Source: an uncultured Opitutia bacterium (GTDB taxonomy: Bacteria; Verrucomicrobiota; Verrucomicrobiia; Opitutales; Opitutaceae). Taken from it: a stretch of 64,000 nt of DNA. The translations under genes were made by a program, and so were the position numbers. The stretch spans positions 1 to 64,000 of the forward strand of contig CAIUWA010000034.1 in the NCBI GenBank assembly GCA_903902745.1, written 5' to 3'. The notes beneath the pieces were generated by a model. The model saw only the letters and a program-made list of their open reading frames with translations. It did not search any database and was not told the DNA's origin. Positions 51,477 through 60,765 of the stretch are shown here, piece by piece. Numbering within the stretch: position 1 is the first letter of the stretch; every line of letters begins with the position of its first letter.

Positions 51477-51516
51477 CGGCACTTGCCCTCGATCTGCCGG
51501 TCGGTAGTTTTCACTT

Positions 51517-52257
<741 letters not shown>

Positions 52258-52338
52258 TCTAGGAATGGAGTGAGGACGGTTCCGCCTCCTCATTCATGGT
52301 GTTGGCGCAGCAGAGCATCCTTCGCCCAAAACCATGGG

Positions 52339-52374
52339 ACAAAAAAAGCGCGGACTAGAAGTCCGCGCTTAAAG
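52339..52374 (-). terminator. Terminator after the Fur-family gene, possibly bidirectional
   Basis: AAGCGCGGAC (52346-52355) pairs with GTCCGCGCTT (52361-52370) around TAGAA. On the minus strand the stem runs into seven Us; on the plus strand only TTTT comes a little later. It serves the fur-like gene and perhaps sodA. Confidence 0.8.
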
Positions 52375-52394
52375 TTTTCTGGCTTTCGCAAGCT

Positions 52395-52949
52395 TCAGCG
52401 TGTGGGGGTGGGGAAGGGAGGAGGAGTCAGTTCGGCAGCACTGCGGATCACCTGCGGCGACACGCCGAAGAATTCCACCATGTGCGAGACATCGGTGAAA
52501 CCGCGAGCCTTGAGCGTCTCCTCAATCTTGAGCACGGCGCTACGCAGCTCAGAGATGGTCTCGGCGTCGATTTCCTCGACCCGGTTACTTGCCTTGCAGA
52601 TCACGTGATAGCGGTTGGTCCCCGCCAGGTTGATCTCGTAGAGGCTGGTGCCGTTATGGAAGAAGGATCGGCGAACCAGTCCGAGTTCCTCAAACACGGC
52701 GAGGCAGCGATAAACCGTCACGAGATCGCAGGAGTCCGCTGAAAGTTCACTGTGGATCCGCTCGATGCTCGCCGGCTGGCCGAAGGCAATCATGGCCTCG
52801 AGGATGGCGATGCGTGGTTGCGTGATACGCAAACCGGCGGCCTTAAGGCGAGCCGTAGCCGTCTCAATCTGCCTGGGGGCATTCACAATGCCGCCTGTGC
52901 CGATCGGACCCCCAGTTATGGGGTGATTTGTCTGGGTTGAGGCAATCAT
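52395..52949 (-). CDS. Fur-family transcriptional regulator
   Basis: 184 residues with an extra 25-residue N-terminus. The winged helix is RLKAAGLRITQPRIAILEAMIAFGQPASIERIH, with recognition part CDLVTVYRCLAVFEELGLVRR. The dimerisation half has RYHVICKASNRVEEID. The first Cys of the usual CxxC structural-zinc pair is present but the second is Ser and the following Gly is Asn, so the zinc site is changed. A Pro-rich tail ends the protein. It could sense iron, manganese, zinc or peroxide; proximity to a Mn-type superoxide dismutase suggests metal or oxidative stress control. Confidence 0.9.
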   Translation of the reverse strand: MIASTQTNHPITGGPIGTGGIVNAPRQIETATARLKAAGLRITQPRIAILEAMIAFGQPASIERIHSELSADSCDLVTVYRCLAVFEELGLVRRSFFHNGTSLYEINLAGTNRYHVICKASNRVEEIDAETISELRSAVLKIEETLKARGFTDVSHMVEFFGVSPQVIRSAAELTPPPFPTPTR

Positions 52950-53099
52950 GGGCTTTCTTGTCTAAATAGAACAATTTGCGACAGGCATGCGAGGATTATT
53001 GTTTCATGTTCGCAACAAAATTGAGACGGACCGCGGTTTTCCAAATAGTTGAGGGATTGCGCGGTGCACAAGGGTGTGCTACTTCTCGGGCAGAAATCC

Positions 53100-53546
53100 A
53101 TGCAAGATCTCGATTTTTCTGAAGTCGTCGCCCTCATCCGCAAGGAGGATTCTCGGTTTGACCGGAAAGCCTATGATTTTGTCCGTCACGGTCTCGACCA
53201 TACGGTCAAGGAATTGAAAAAGAAAGACGCCGCCCGGGCCAGCCGTGCCACCCATGTTACCGGCCCGGAACTGTTGGATGGGCTCCGGACCTATGCGCTC
53301 GACCAATATGGACCTCTGACCAAGACGGTACTCAATGCCTGGGGGGTGAAGCGCTGCACCGACTTTGGGGATATCGTGTTTAACCTCATTGAATACGAGG
53401 TATTTAGTAAAACTGAAAACGACCGTCGCGAGGACTTCTCCGACCTCTACAGCTTTGACGAGGCTTTTGTAAAACCATTCCTACCGGCCAAGCCGCGCTC
53501 GGCCGGCCCTTCGGCCTCAGCACCTGATCCGGTGGGCTCTGTCTGA
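53100..53546 (+). CDS. Minf_1886-family protein of unknown function
   Basis: 148 residues from the ATG at 53100; the frame is open to 53049. MQDLDFSEVVALIRKEDSRFDRKAYDFVRHGLDHTVK, THVTGPELLDGLRTYALDQYGPLTKTVLNAWGV, DFGDIVFNLIE and DFSDLYSFDEAFVKPF are the hallmarks of a small cytoplasmic family named after a Methylacidiphilum gene and common in the PVC group. No catalytic residues are known to me. It is divergent from the Fur-type gene and 57 bases before the M16 protease. Confidence 0.85.
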   Translation: MQDLDFSEVVALIRKEDSRFDRKAYDFVRHGLDHTVKELKKKDAARASRATHVTGPELLDGLRTYALDQYGPLTKTVLNAWGVKRCTDFGDIVFNLIEYEVFSKTENDRREDFSDLYSFDEAFVKPFLPAKPRSAGPSASAPDPVGSV

Positions 53547-53603
53547 CAATTTCAACGGCAGGCTGGCGTCCGGGAGATCGTTGCACTGACTGTCAGCACT
53601 TAC

Positions 53604-56165
53604 ATGGCCAAAACCGTTCCCTCTTCCGCGGATTTCAGTCTTTTGGAGACATTCTGGCGGGAGCCGGTTGAGCGTACGGTCCTGCCCAATGGCCTCACGG
53701 TAATTCTGAAGCCCGACCATTCTGCCGCGATCGCATCGGTTCAGATCTGGGTCAAGACCGGCAGCCAGCACGAGGGGGCCAGCCTAGGAGCCGGTCTCTC
53801 GCATTACCTCGAGCACATGCTTTTCAAGGGCACGGCCCGCCGGGCTGGTCGCGAGATCTCTGCGACTGTCCAGGCGCATGGCGGCAACATCAATGCGTAC
53901 ACGACTTTCGACCGCACGGTCTATTACATTGATCTGCCCAGCGAGCACACTGCCGTGGCCATTGATGTTCTGGCCGATGCCGTGCTCAGTTCCACCCTGC
54001 CTGCGGGTGAAGTGGACAAGGAGCGCGACGTCATTCTCCGGGAAATTGCGATGACGCGCGACGATCCGGACAACCGCCTCTGGGAATCGCTCTTTGCCAC
54101 GGCTTTTCGCGAGCATCCTTATCGCTTTCCCATCATCGGCCATCGCGATGTCTTTTCCGCGGTCACGCGCGACGAACTGCTCGGTTATTACCGCGCCCGC
54201 TATGTGCCCAACAATCTCGTGGTCGTGGTGGTTGGTGACATCGATGTCGCCGCGACACGTGCGGAAATCGAAAAGCATTTCGGCGCGGTCCCGCGGTCCC
54301 GCCTTGCGCCCGTGCTGGTGCCGGCGGAGACGCCGCCGCTCGCCCGCCGCGAGCTGCATCACTTCGAGGACGTCGAGCTTTCTCGGGCGGGCCTGGCCTG
54401 GCAGATTCCCGGCCTGACTCATCCCGATGCGCCCGTGCTGGATTTGCTCGCCACGGTGCTGGGCGCGGGGGACAGCTCCGTGCTCTGGCAGGAGATCCGG
54501 GAAAAAGCCCGGCTGGTCCACACCATCGATGCCCAGAGCTGGAATCCCGGCAGCGTCGGGCTTTTCTGCCTCTCATTTACGTGTGACGCCGCGAAACGGG
54601 AAGCCGCCGCCGCTGCCATCGAGCGGGCGCTGGCCCGTTGTGCGGCCCGCGGCTTCACCGCCGCGCAGCTCCGCAAGGCCGTGCGCCAGCTCGTCGTGGG
54701 CGAGATCAACACACGCAAGACCATGGCCGGCCAGGCCTCGCGTCTCGGCGCGGCCGAGGTGGTGGTGGGCGACCTTGATTACGGCCGCAATTATTTCTCC
54801 CGGCTCGCCGCGGCCAAGCCGGCCGATTTGCGCCGAGTGCTGCGGCACTACCTGCTCGACGGGCAGGCGACGAGTGTCTCGCTCAACCCAAAGGGCGCCG
54901 CCCCCGTGGCGGCGGGTTCCGGTTTGCGGGTTTCCGCCCGCCCGGAGTTTGAGGAGATCAGATTGCCGAACGGCGCGCGTCTGCTGCTGCAGCCCGATTC
55001 CCGCCTCCCCAATCTCCATCTCCGGCTGCTCTGCCTGGGCGGCCCGCTGCAGGAGCCGGCTGGCCGGCGCGGCGCCTCGGCGCTGCTCGCCACGATGTTG
55101 ACGAAGGACACCCGCCGGCGCAGCGCCGCCGAGGTCGCGCGCCACATCGAGGAGGTGGGCGGCACCTTCTATCCTTTCTCGGGCAACAACAGCCTTGGCC
55201 TCGCCGCCGAGGTGCTGCCTCCCGATACTGATCGCGCCCTGGGTCTTCTGGCCGATGCCGTGCACACCCCGGCTTTCAAGCCCTCGACGTTTGCCATCGA
55301 GCGCGACGCCCAGCTGGCCGAGCTCCAGCAGGATGATGACGACGTGGTCACCCTCGGCCGAAAGCTCGTGCGCCAGAAATTCTTCGGGGCTCACCCGCTC
55401 GCCCTCGATGCGTCGGGCGACCAGGCCGGCGTGAAGGCCCTGACGCCGGGTGATCTCGCGGCGCTCCACCGGCGGCTTCTGGTCGCTCCGAATGTCGTCC
55501 TTGCCGTGGCTGGTGATTTCAAGCCCCGGGTGTTGGGGCCAAAGTTGAAGGCCTTCCTGGCCAGGCTTCCCGCTGGGGCGGCGCCACTGGCATCGGCGAA
55601 TTTCTCCGGCCCGGCGGCGGCGGGTGACTTCAATGAAAAGCAGCCGCGGGAGCAGGCGGTCGTGTTCCAGGCGTTTCCGGCCCCGGTGCTTCGCGCCCCG
55701 GATTTCTACGTCGGCGAGGTGGCGGATGAACTTTTCAGCGGCATGGCCTCCCGGCTCTTTGAGCGGGTGCGCGAGGAAAAGGGGCTGGCCTATTTCGTGC
55801 GCTCGGCGCGCGTCACCGGGCTGGATGCGGCGATGTTCTATTTCTTCGCCGGTACCGCCCCGCAGCATGCGGGCGAGGTGCTCGCGGAGATCGATGCGGA
55901 AATTGCCCGGGTGCAAAACGGCGGGGTGGAGCAGGTGGAGTTGGAGCGCTGCCAGGCGCGGCTGACGGCCGCGCGCCGGCAGAGCCTGCAGACCAACGGC
56001 TCCCGCGCCATGCAGGCCGGCCTCAATGCGCTTTACGGCCTGCCGGTGAATGACTGGAAAAACTACGACGCCCACATTCAGGCCATCACCCGGGACGACC
56101 TGGAGCGCTTTGCCCGGCGGTATTTCCAGCGCAGCCTGCGGACGCAGCTCGTGGTGCAGCCGTGA
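53604..56165 (+). CDS. M16-family zinc metallopeptidase, two-domain
   Basis: 853 residues made of two M16 halves. The first has the inverted zinc motif His67-Tyr-Leu-Glu70-His71 (SHYLEHMLFKG) and the downstream Glu region ERDVILREIAMTRDDPDNRLW. FALARCAA-type helices and the first C-domain follow (to about 430). The second half (about 450-853) lacks HxxEH and would be the non-catalytic partner, including FSGMASRLFERVREEKGLAYFVRS. No signal peptide is evident, so a cytoplasmic peptidase is likely. It is similar in layout to PqqL/YmxG-type pairs fused in one chain. Confidence 0.93.
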   Translation: MAKTVPSSADFSLLETFWREPVERTVLPNGLTVILKPDHSAAIASVQIWVKTGSQHEGASLGAGLSHYLEHMLFKGTARRAGREISATVQAHGGNINAYTTFDRTVYYIDLPSEHTAVAIDVLADAVLSSTLPAGEVDKERDVILREIAMTRDDPDNRLWESLFATAFREHPYRFPIIGHRDVFSAVTRDELLGYYRARYVPNNLVVVVVGDIDVAATRAEIEKHFGAVPRSRLAPVLVPAETPPLARRELHHFEDVELSRAGLAWQIPGLTHPDAPVLDLLATVLGAGDSSVLWQEIREKARLVHTIDAQSWNPGSVGLFCLSFTCDAAKREAAAAAIERALARCAARGFTAAQLRKAVRQLVVGEINTRKTMAGQASRLGAAEVVVGDLDYGRNYFSRLAAAKPADLRRVLRHYLLDGQATSVSLNPKGAAPVAAGSGLRVSARPEFEEIRLPNGARLLLQPDSRLPNLHLRLLCLGGPLQEPAGRRGASALLATMLTKDTRRRSAAEVARHIEEVGGTFYPFSGNNSLGLAAEVLPPDTDRALGLLADAVHTPAFKPSTFAIERDAQLAELQQDDDDVVTLGRKLVRQKFFGAHPLALDASGDQAGVKALTPGDLAALHRRLLVAPNVVLAVAGDFKPRVLGPKLKAFLARLPAGAAPLASANFSGPAAAGDFNEKQPREQAVVFQAFPAPVLRAPDFYVGEVADELFSGMASRLFERVREEKGLAYFVRSARVTGLDAAMFYFFAGTAPQHAGEVLAEIDAEIARVQNGGVEQVELERCQARLTAARRQSLQTNGSRAMQAGLNALYGLPVNDWKNYDAHIQAITRDDLERFARRYFQRSLRTQLVVQP

Positions 56166-56233
56166 CGTTTTTCATGGAATAGGCGGAAATTTTTGAAAGA
56201 TAGGGCCGGGCTCCCGCGTTTCATACGGGTGCC

Positions 56234-56584
56234 ATGAAAATCAAACGTTTCATTCAGCTCTGCACGACGCTGGCGGCCCTCGCGGCCGTCGCGGTCGTTT
56301 TGGTCCCAGCAACCCAAGCGGCGGAATCAGCCGCCGTGAAAAAGGCCCGGCTCGACCAGGAGAACCTCGAAAAGTACGACCGGAACAAGGACGGCAAACT
56401 GGACGATGAGGAGAAGGCCGTGATGAAAGCCGACCAAGAAAAGGCCGTGGCCGCGAAAAAGGAGGCGGCGGCCGAAAAGAAAGCCGCCGCGGCCGAGAAG
56501 AAGGAAATGGCGGCGGAAAAGAAGGCGGCCGCGGCCGAAGCCAGGATGGAAAAAGCCGCCGCCAAAAAAGCCGCTGACAAATAA
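56234..56584 (+). CDS. Small exported EF-hand protein with an Ala/Lys/Glu helix
   Basis: 116 residues. A signal peptide (residues 1-30, ending ATQAA) is followed by one EF-hand loop at residues 49-60 (DRNKDGKLDDEE, with Asp/Asn/Asp at 1, 3, 5, Asp at 9 and Glu at 12). A long Ala/Lys/Glu helix follows with repeated AAEKK units. It probably binds calcium in the periplasm or outside; partner unknown. Such small EF-hand proteins are common in Verrucomicrobiota and Planctomycetota. Stand-alone gene. Confidence 0.8.
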   Translation: MKIKRFIQLCTTLAALAAVAVVLVPATQAAESAAVKKARLDQENLEKYDRNKDGKLDDEEKAVMKADQEKAVAAKKEAAAEKKAAAAEKKEMAAEKKAAAAEARMEKAAAKKAADK

Positions 56585-56678
56585 GGCGGCTTCACGGATT
56601 GGTTGCGCAAAACAGCCCCGGCCCCCGCCGGGGCCTGTTGTGCTCACCACGGCAGCTACTTGATCCGCCTGACTCGGT

Positions 56679-57521
56679 TCAGGTCCGCTTGTCGACCAAA
56701 CCGCCGCTCCACTTGAGCTTGGTGCGCACGACGGAAAAGTGCGAGTAGTCCACGCGTTGGGCGAGCGGCAGCTTGAGGGCCGAGATGGAGATTTCCACGG
56801 GTGAACCCGCGCACACCACCAGGTTGCGCTGGCCATCCATCGCGACCAGGAGGTTTGAATTTTCCCCGAGATTGTAGATGCGCAGCCGGACGTTGTCGCG
56901 AAAGATGATGGAGCGGTTGCTCAGCGTGTGCGGGCAGATCGGCGTCATCGCAATCACTCCGGCATCGGGGTGGATGATGGGGCCGCCGGCGGAGAGGTTG
57001 TAGGCGGTGGAGCCGGTGGGCGTGGAGAAGATGAGACCGTCGCACGTGTAGTCGGTGACGAGCTCATTGTCGGCGACGACCTCCAGGCGCACGAGGCGGG
57101 AATTGACCTCCTCCTTGATCAGCACGTCGTTGAGCGCGAAGTCATGCGAGCCGGCCCCAGTCGAGCAATCGAGCATCGAACGCTGCGCGATCTGATAGGA
57201 CCCGCCCAGCAGCCCGCCGAAATGGGCGCGGGCCTCGTCCGCGGAAAAAGTCGTGAGGAACCCGAGGCTGCCGCGATTCACCCCGATGATGGGCACCTGC
57301 TCGCGCACGGCCTCGCGGGCGACTCCCAGCAACGTACCGTCGCCGCCGATCACGCAGCACGCGTCCTGGCCCTTGAGATAACCGGTTGCCACCGGAAACG
57401 TGGTGGTCTGTTTCACCGCCACACCCGCTTGCTCTGCGATGCCGATGAGGGTCCGCGCGAGTTCGGGCGCGCCGTCTTTCTCGGCGTTGACGACGAAGGC
57501 GAGTTTGCGAATGGGCGGCAT
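56679..57521 (-). CDS. nadK: NAD kinase
   Basis: Phosphorylates NAD to NADP. The GGDGTLLG motif and the NTGSTAYNLSAGGP-like STPTGSTAYNLSAGGPI motif are intact; VNRGSLGFLTTF is also typical. Length 280 is normal. It is the last gene of a minus-strand run, 130 bases after tlyA. Confidence 0.96.
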   Translation of the reverse strand: MPPIRKLAFVVNAEKDGAPELARTLIGIAEQAGVAVKQTTTFPVATGYLKGQDACCVIGGDGTLLGVAREAVREQVPIIGVNRGSLGFLTTFSADEARAHFGGLLGGSYQIAQRSMLDCSTGAGSHDFALNDVLIKEEVNSRLVRLEVVADNELVTDYTCDGLIFSTPTGSTAYNLSAGGPIIHPDAGVIAMTPICPHTLSNRSIIFRDNVRLRIYNLGENSNLLVAMDGQRNLVVCAGSPVEISISALKLPLAQRVDYSHFSVVRTKLKWSGGLVDKRT

Positions 57522-57651
57522 GGTGGAGCCGGCAGATTACACCGAGGCTGGTGTGGGTGGAAACATTTTTAAACTCCCCGGCAAAGCGCACCAGTCGGGC
57601 TGCGCCTTCCCCTGAGCGGGAATTTCATGGGATCTATGCGACCCATATTAC

Positions 57652-58404
57652 CTATCCCGATCGTCTCAGCCCCAGCAGGAACTCGCGATTGCCATCCGTA
57701 CCCGTGATCGGCGAATCCATCGAACCGACGAGCGTGGCACCCGGCAGCTGGCCGAGGGCAAAGGCGGTCACTTCCGCCAGCACGGCGTCCTGCACTGCAC
57801 GGTCACGGATGACGCCGCGCCCCTTGTCGACCTCGGCCTTGCCTGCTTCAAACTGCGGCTTCACGAGGGCAACGAGCGTGCTGCCCGCTCGCACGAACGG
57901 CCACACCGCCGGCAACACGCTTTTCAGCGAAATAAAGGACAGATCCATCACCACGAGGTCGAACTCTGCCCGGGGCAAATCACCGGGCCGAAGATGGCGG
58001 GCGTTGATTTTTTCGAGGTTGGTGACCCGCGGATCCGCCCGCAGCCGGGCGTGGAGCTGGGCGCGGCCGACGTCGACGCAGACCACATCCGCCGCGCCGG
58101 CCTGCAGCGCACAATCGGTGAATCCTCCGGTCGATGCGCCCACATCGAGGACATGCGCCCCGCGGAGATCCAAGGCGTACTGCGCGATGAACCCCGCGAG
58201 CTTTTCGCCACCGCGGCTCACAAAGCGCGGTGGTTGCTCGACGGTGAGTTCGGTGTCGCCGGGAAATTCCTTGCCCGGCTTGTCGAGCCGTTCCGTGCCC
58301 CGGAGCACACGGCCGCTCATGATGAGCGCCTTGGCCTGCGCCCGGCTTTCCGCCAGGCCGCGGGCCACCAGCAGTTCGTCGAGGCGGAGCTTGGCGGCGG
58401 ACAT
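57652..58404 (-). CDS. tlyA: TlyA-family S4-domain RNA methyltransferase
   Basis: 250 residues from the ATG at 58402-58404; the frame extends to 58512 within mutM. The S4 RNA-binding domain ([32 protein letters not shown]) precedes a FtsJ-like SAM methyltransferase fold ([40 protein letters not shown]). TlyA 2'-O-methylates rRNA in mycobacteria; in other lineages the target is unproven. The start sits 2 bases from the mutM stop. Confidence 0.9.
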   Translation of the reverse strand: MSAAKLRLDELLVARGLAESRAQAKALIMSGRVLRGTERLDKPGKEFPGDTELTVEQPPRFVSRGGEKLAGFIAQYALDLRGAHVLDVGASTGGFTDCALQAGAADVVCVDVGRAQLHARLRADPRVTNLEKINARHLRPGDLPRAEFDLVVMDLSFISLKSVLPAVWPFVRAGSTLVALVKPQFEAGKAEVDKGRGVIRDRAVQDAVLAEVTAFALGQLPGATLVGSMDSPITGTDGNREFLLGLRRSG

Positions 58405-58406
58405 GG

Positions 58407-59234
58407 TCAGCGGAGTTTCTGCCGGGCCGGCGACCAGCAGGTCGTGCGGCCGCCGATTTCCTCGCGGACGAGTGGCTTTTTCGTCTTGGGACAGCGGCCG
58501 CCCTTTTCCCATCGGTGATTGAAAAGCCAGGAGTCGGGGATGTGCACGTTGAGATCGGGCGGCAGGTACCGGCCCTTGCCGGCAATGGTGTCAAGGGCGA
58601 GCCGGCACACGTGGCGGCACTCGCGCCAGAGACGGCTGACTTCCGCCTGCCGCAGCGAACCGGCCAGCCGACGGGGATGGATCGCGGCCCGCCAGAGGAT
58701 TTCATCGGCCATCCAGTTCCCGATGCCGGGAAACCGTTCCTGCATCAGCAGCACGGCCTTGATCGGGGCGCGACCGCGGCGCCGGAGAAATGTCGCGACG
58801 GCTTCCACGGTGAAGGCCGGTGAAAGGACGGGCGGTGCGATCCTCGTCCACCATGCCGGAGCCTTGGTCCCGGCGTGGAACTGGACGCGGCCGAACATGC
58901 GCGGATCCGTGAACACGAGCATGGCCCCCGCAGTCGCCAGCACCAGGTGGTCGTGCTTTCCGGGCACATACACTGGGGGCTCGACCCGCAGCTCGCCACT
59001 CATGCCGAGGTGAAGGCCGAGCCAGCCGCCACCGCTGAACCGGAAGAGCATTTGCTTGGCCGACGCGGCCGAGGACTGAAACCGGGCACCCGTGAGCGCC
59101 CGGGTCAGGGCGGCGGGGCGGGCCCCGCGAAAAACCTTGGCGTGCCCGTGCAGCAGGACCTGTCGGACGGTTTTACCGGCGGCCGCCTGCTGCCAGCGCT
59201 TGCGATAGAATTCCGCCTCGGCGAGTTCCGGCAT
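58407..59234 (-). CDS. mutM: Formamidopyrimidine-DNA glycosylase family protein with a degenerate zinc finger
   Basis: Base-excision repair of oxidised purines. The N-terminal catalytic Pro2-Glu3 (MPELAEAEF), the Lys in [19 protein letters not shown] and [20 protein letters not shown] (helix-two-turn-helix) are present. The C-terminal finger is degenerate: [12 protein letters not shown] keeps only the first Cys of CxxC, and TTCWSPARQ has Ser and Arg where the last two Cys should be. The finger Arg (GGRTT) is kept. This suggests a zincless Fpg/Nei relative. 275 residues; the ATG at 59234 is fixed by the required N-terminal Pro. Confidence 0.88.
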   Translation of the reverse strand: MPELAEAEFYRKRWQQAAAGKTVRQVLLHGHAKVFRGARPAALTRALTGARFQSSAASAKQMLFRFSGGGWLGLHLGMSGELRVEPPVYVPGKHDHLVLATAGAMLVFTDPRMFGRVQFHAGTKAPAWWTRIAPPVLSPAFTVEAVATFLRRRGRAPIKAVLLMQERFPGIGNWMADEILWRAAIHPRRLAGSLRQAEVSRLWRECRHVCRLALDTIAGKGRYLPPDLNVHIPDSWLFNHRWEKGGRCPKTKKPLVREEIGGRTTCWSPARQKLR

Positions 59235-59244
59235 GGGGTAGGGC

Positions 59245-59775
59245 CTAGGCCAGGGTCGCGGCAAACTCCCCGATGGTTTCAAACACCGGCACTTTGTGCG
59301 CCGCCACCTCGGGCAGGGTCTGCGGGTCAACTTTGCCGGTACGGACGGCTGCCACCCGGATATTCGCCGCCAGGCCGGCGTTGATGTCGGCGGCCGAGTC
59401 GCCGACCATCCAGCACTGGGCCGGATCGAGCGCGTGCTGGGCGATCATTTCGAGGATGAACCGCGGCGACGGTTTGCGATACACCACCGGCTGGTCGGGC
59501 GCCTCGGGCGCGATGCAGATGCCGGCGAACACGGGACGGGGCAGCCCGATGAGCTCCTCCATGCGGGCGTTCACACGCAGAGTGTCTTCCATCGTGTGGA
59601 GGCCGCGGCCGATACCCGACTGGTTGGTAAAGAGGAACAGGCGGTAGCCGCGCGTGCGGGCGAGCGTGAGGCCGTCCGCGGCGCCGGGCAGGAGTTCCAC
59701 CCCCGCCGGATCGGCAAGGTAGACTTTGTCGAGAATGAGCGTGCCGTCGCGATCGAGGAACAGGGCCTTGCTCAT
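59245..59775 (-). CDS. gmhB: D-glycero-D-manno-heptose-1,7-bisphosphate 7-phosphatase
   Basis: HAD phosphatase in ADP-heptose synthesis for lipopolysaccharide. ALFLDRDGTLILDKVYL holds nucleophile Asp8 and Asp10; FLFTNQSGIGRG and YRKPSPRFILEM follow, then MVGDSAADI. 176 residues. The Cys/His zinc loop seen in E. coli GmhB is missing: its place reads IAPEAPDQPVVYRKP. It overlaps hldA by four bases, supporting the heptose role. A HisB-like histidinol phosphatase is the main alternative. Confidence 0.88.
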   Translation of the reverse strand: MSKALFLDRDGTLILDKVYLADPAGVELLPGAADGLTLARTRGYRLFLFTNQSGIGRGLHTMEDTLRVNARMEELIGLPRPVFAGICIAPEAPDQPVVYRKPSPRFILEMIAQHALDPAQCWMVGDSAADINAGLAANIRVAAVRTGKVDPQTLPEVAAHKVPVFETIGEFAATLA

Positions 59776-60761
59776 GGCGCGTGGCCGACGTAGGCGATGA
59801 GCTCCGCCGGGGTGACGGTGGCCGTGCCGATTTTTCCGACCACGACGCCGGCGGCAGCATTCGCAAAGTGGGCGGCGGTCTCCAAGTCGGCCCCGGCGGA
59901 CAGCGCCAGCACCAAGCCGGCTAGGGACGTGTCGCCCGCACCGGAAACATCGAACACCTCGCGCGCCGCGGTCGGAATGGTTTTCAGGATCTCCCCGCCG
60001 GAACTGAGCAGCATGCCCTCCTCACCCAGCGTGATGACAAGATTCTTGGTCCCGTAGAGCTGATGCAGTTTGGCGCAGACTTCCCTTTTGGGAAAGGGTG
60101 CGTGCGGGGCGGGCTCGATGCCCGCCAGCTGCAACGCCTCCCGCTTGTTCGGCGTGATGAGGTCAAGGCCGGCAAAGGCGAGTGGCCGCTTGGGCTTGGG
60201 ATCGAGGGCGATGAATTTCCCGGCGGCGCGCGCAAGCAGGGTCAATCGTGCAACCAGGGCGTCGCTGAAAAGTCCCTTCGCATAGTCGGACAATATGATC
60301 GCATCCGCGGCCTTGATGGCGGCGGAGAATAGTTTGTCGATCGCAGCCGGATTGATGCCGTAGGCGACCGGATTTGATTCGCGGTCGAGGCGGCACAATT
60401 GCTGGTGCTGCACCAGCACCCGGGTCTTCACGATCGTCGCGCCGGTTCCGGGCGTGGGCAGGGTGGTGATCTTGTGGCGCTGGAGAATTTGCGCGAGCCG
60501 GGTCCCGGCCTCGTCCCTGCCGATGAAGCCCGCGACCGTGCACTTGGCCTCGAGGGACGCGATGTTCAGGGCAACGTTGCCCGCGCCGCCGGCGGTGTAG
60601 GTGTCGCGCTGGATGTCCACCACGGGCACGGGCGCCTCGGGCGAGATGCGGGTGGCGTCGCCCCAGATGTAATGGTCAAGCATCACGTCGCCGATGACGA
60701 GGATGCGCCGGCCGGCGATTTTCTTCAGTAGTGCCCGGGTTTTGGCAGGAGTGATGGCCAT
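59772..60761 (-). CDS. hldA: D-glycero-beta-D-manno-heptose-7-phosphate kinase (HldA/RfaE domain I)
   Basis: PfkB-family sugar kinase. RRILVIGDVMLDHYIWGDATRISPEAPVPVV is the heptose-kinase N-terminus, with GGAGNVALNIASL, and FDVSGAGDTSLAGLVLAL gives the ATP/catalytic Asp motif. Length 329 covers only the kinase; the cytidylyl(adenylyl)transferase half found in bifunctional HldE is absent and must be elsewhere. It is translationally coupled with gmhB (ATGA). Confidence 0.92.
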   Translation of the reverse strand: MAITPAKTRALLKKIAGRRILVIGDVMLDHYIWGDATRISPEAPVPVVDIQRDTYTAGGAGNVALNIASLEAKCTVAGFIGRDEAGTRLAQILQRHKITTLPTPGTGATIVKTRVLVQHQQLCRLDRESNPVAYGINPAAIDKLFSAAIKAADAIILSDYAKGLFSDALVARLTLLARAAGKFIALDPKPKRPLAFAGLDLITPNKREALQLAGIEPAPHAPFPKREVCAKLHQLYGTKNLVITLGEEGMLLSSGGEILKTIPTAAREVFDVSGAGDTSLAGLVLALSAGADLETAAHFANAAAGVVVGKIGTATVTPAELIAYVGHAP

Positions 60762-60765
60762 GGTG

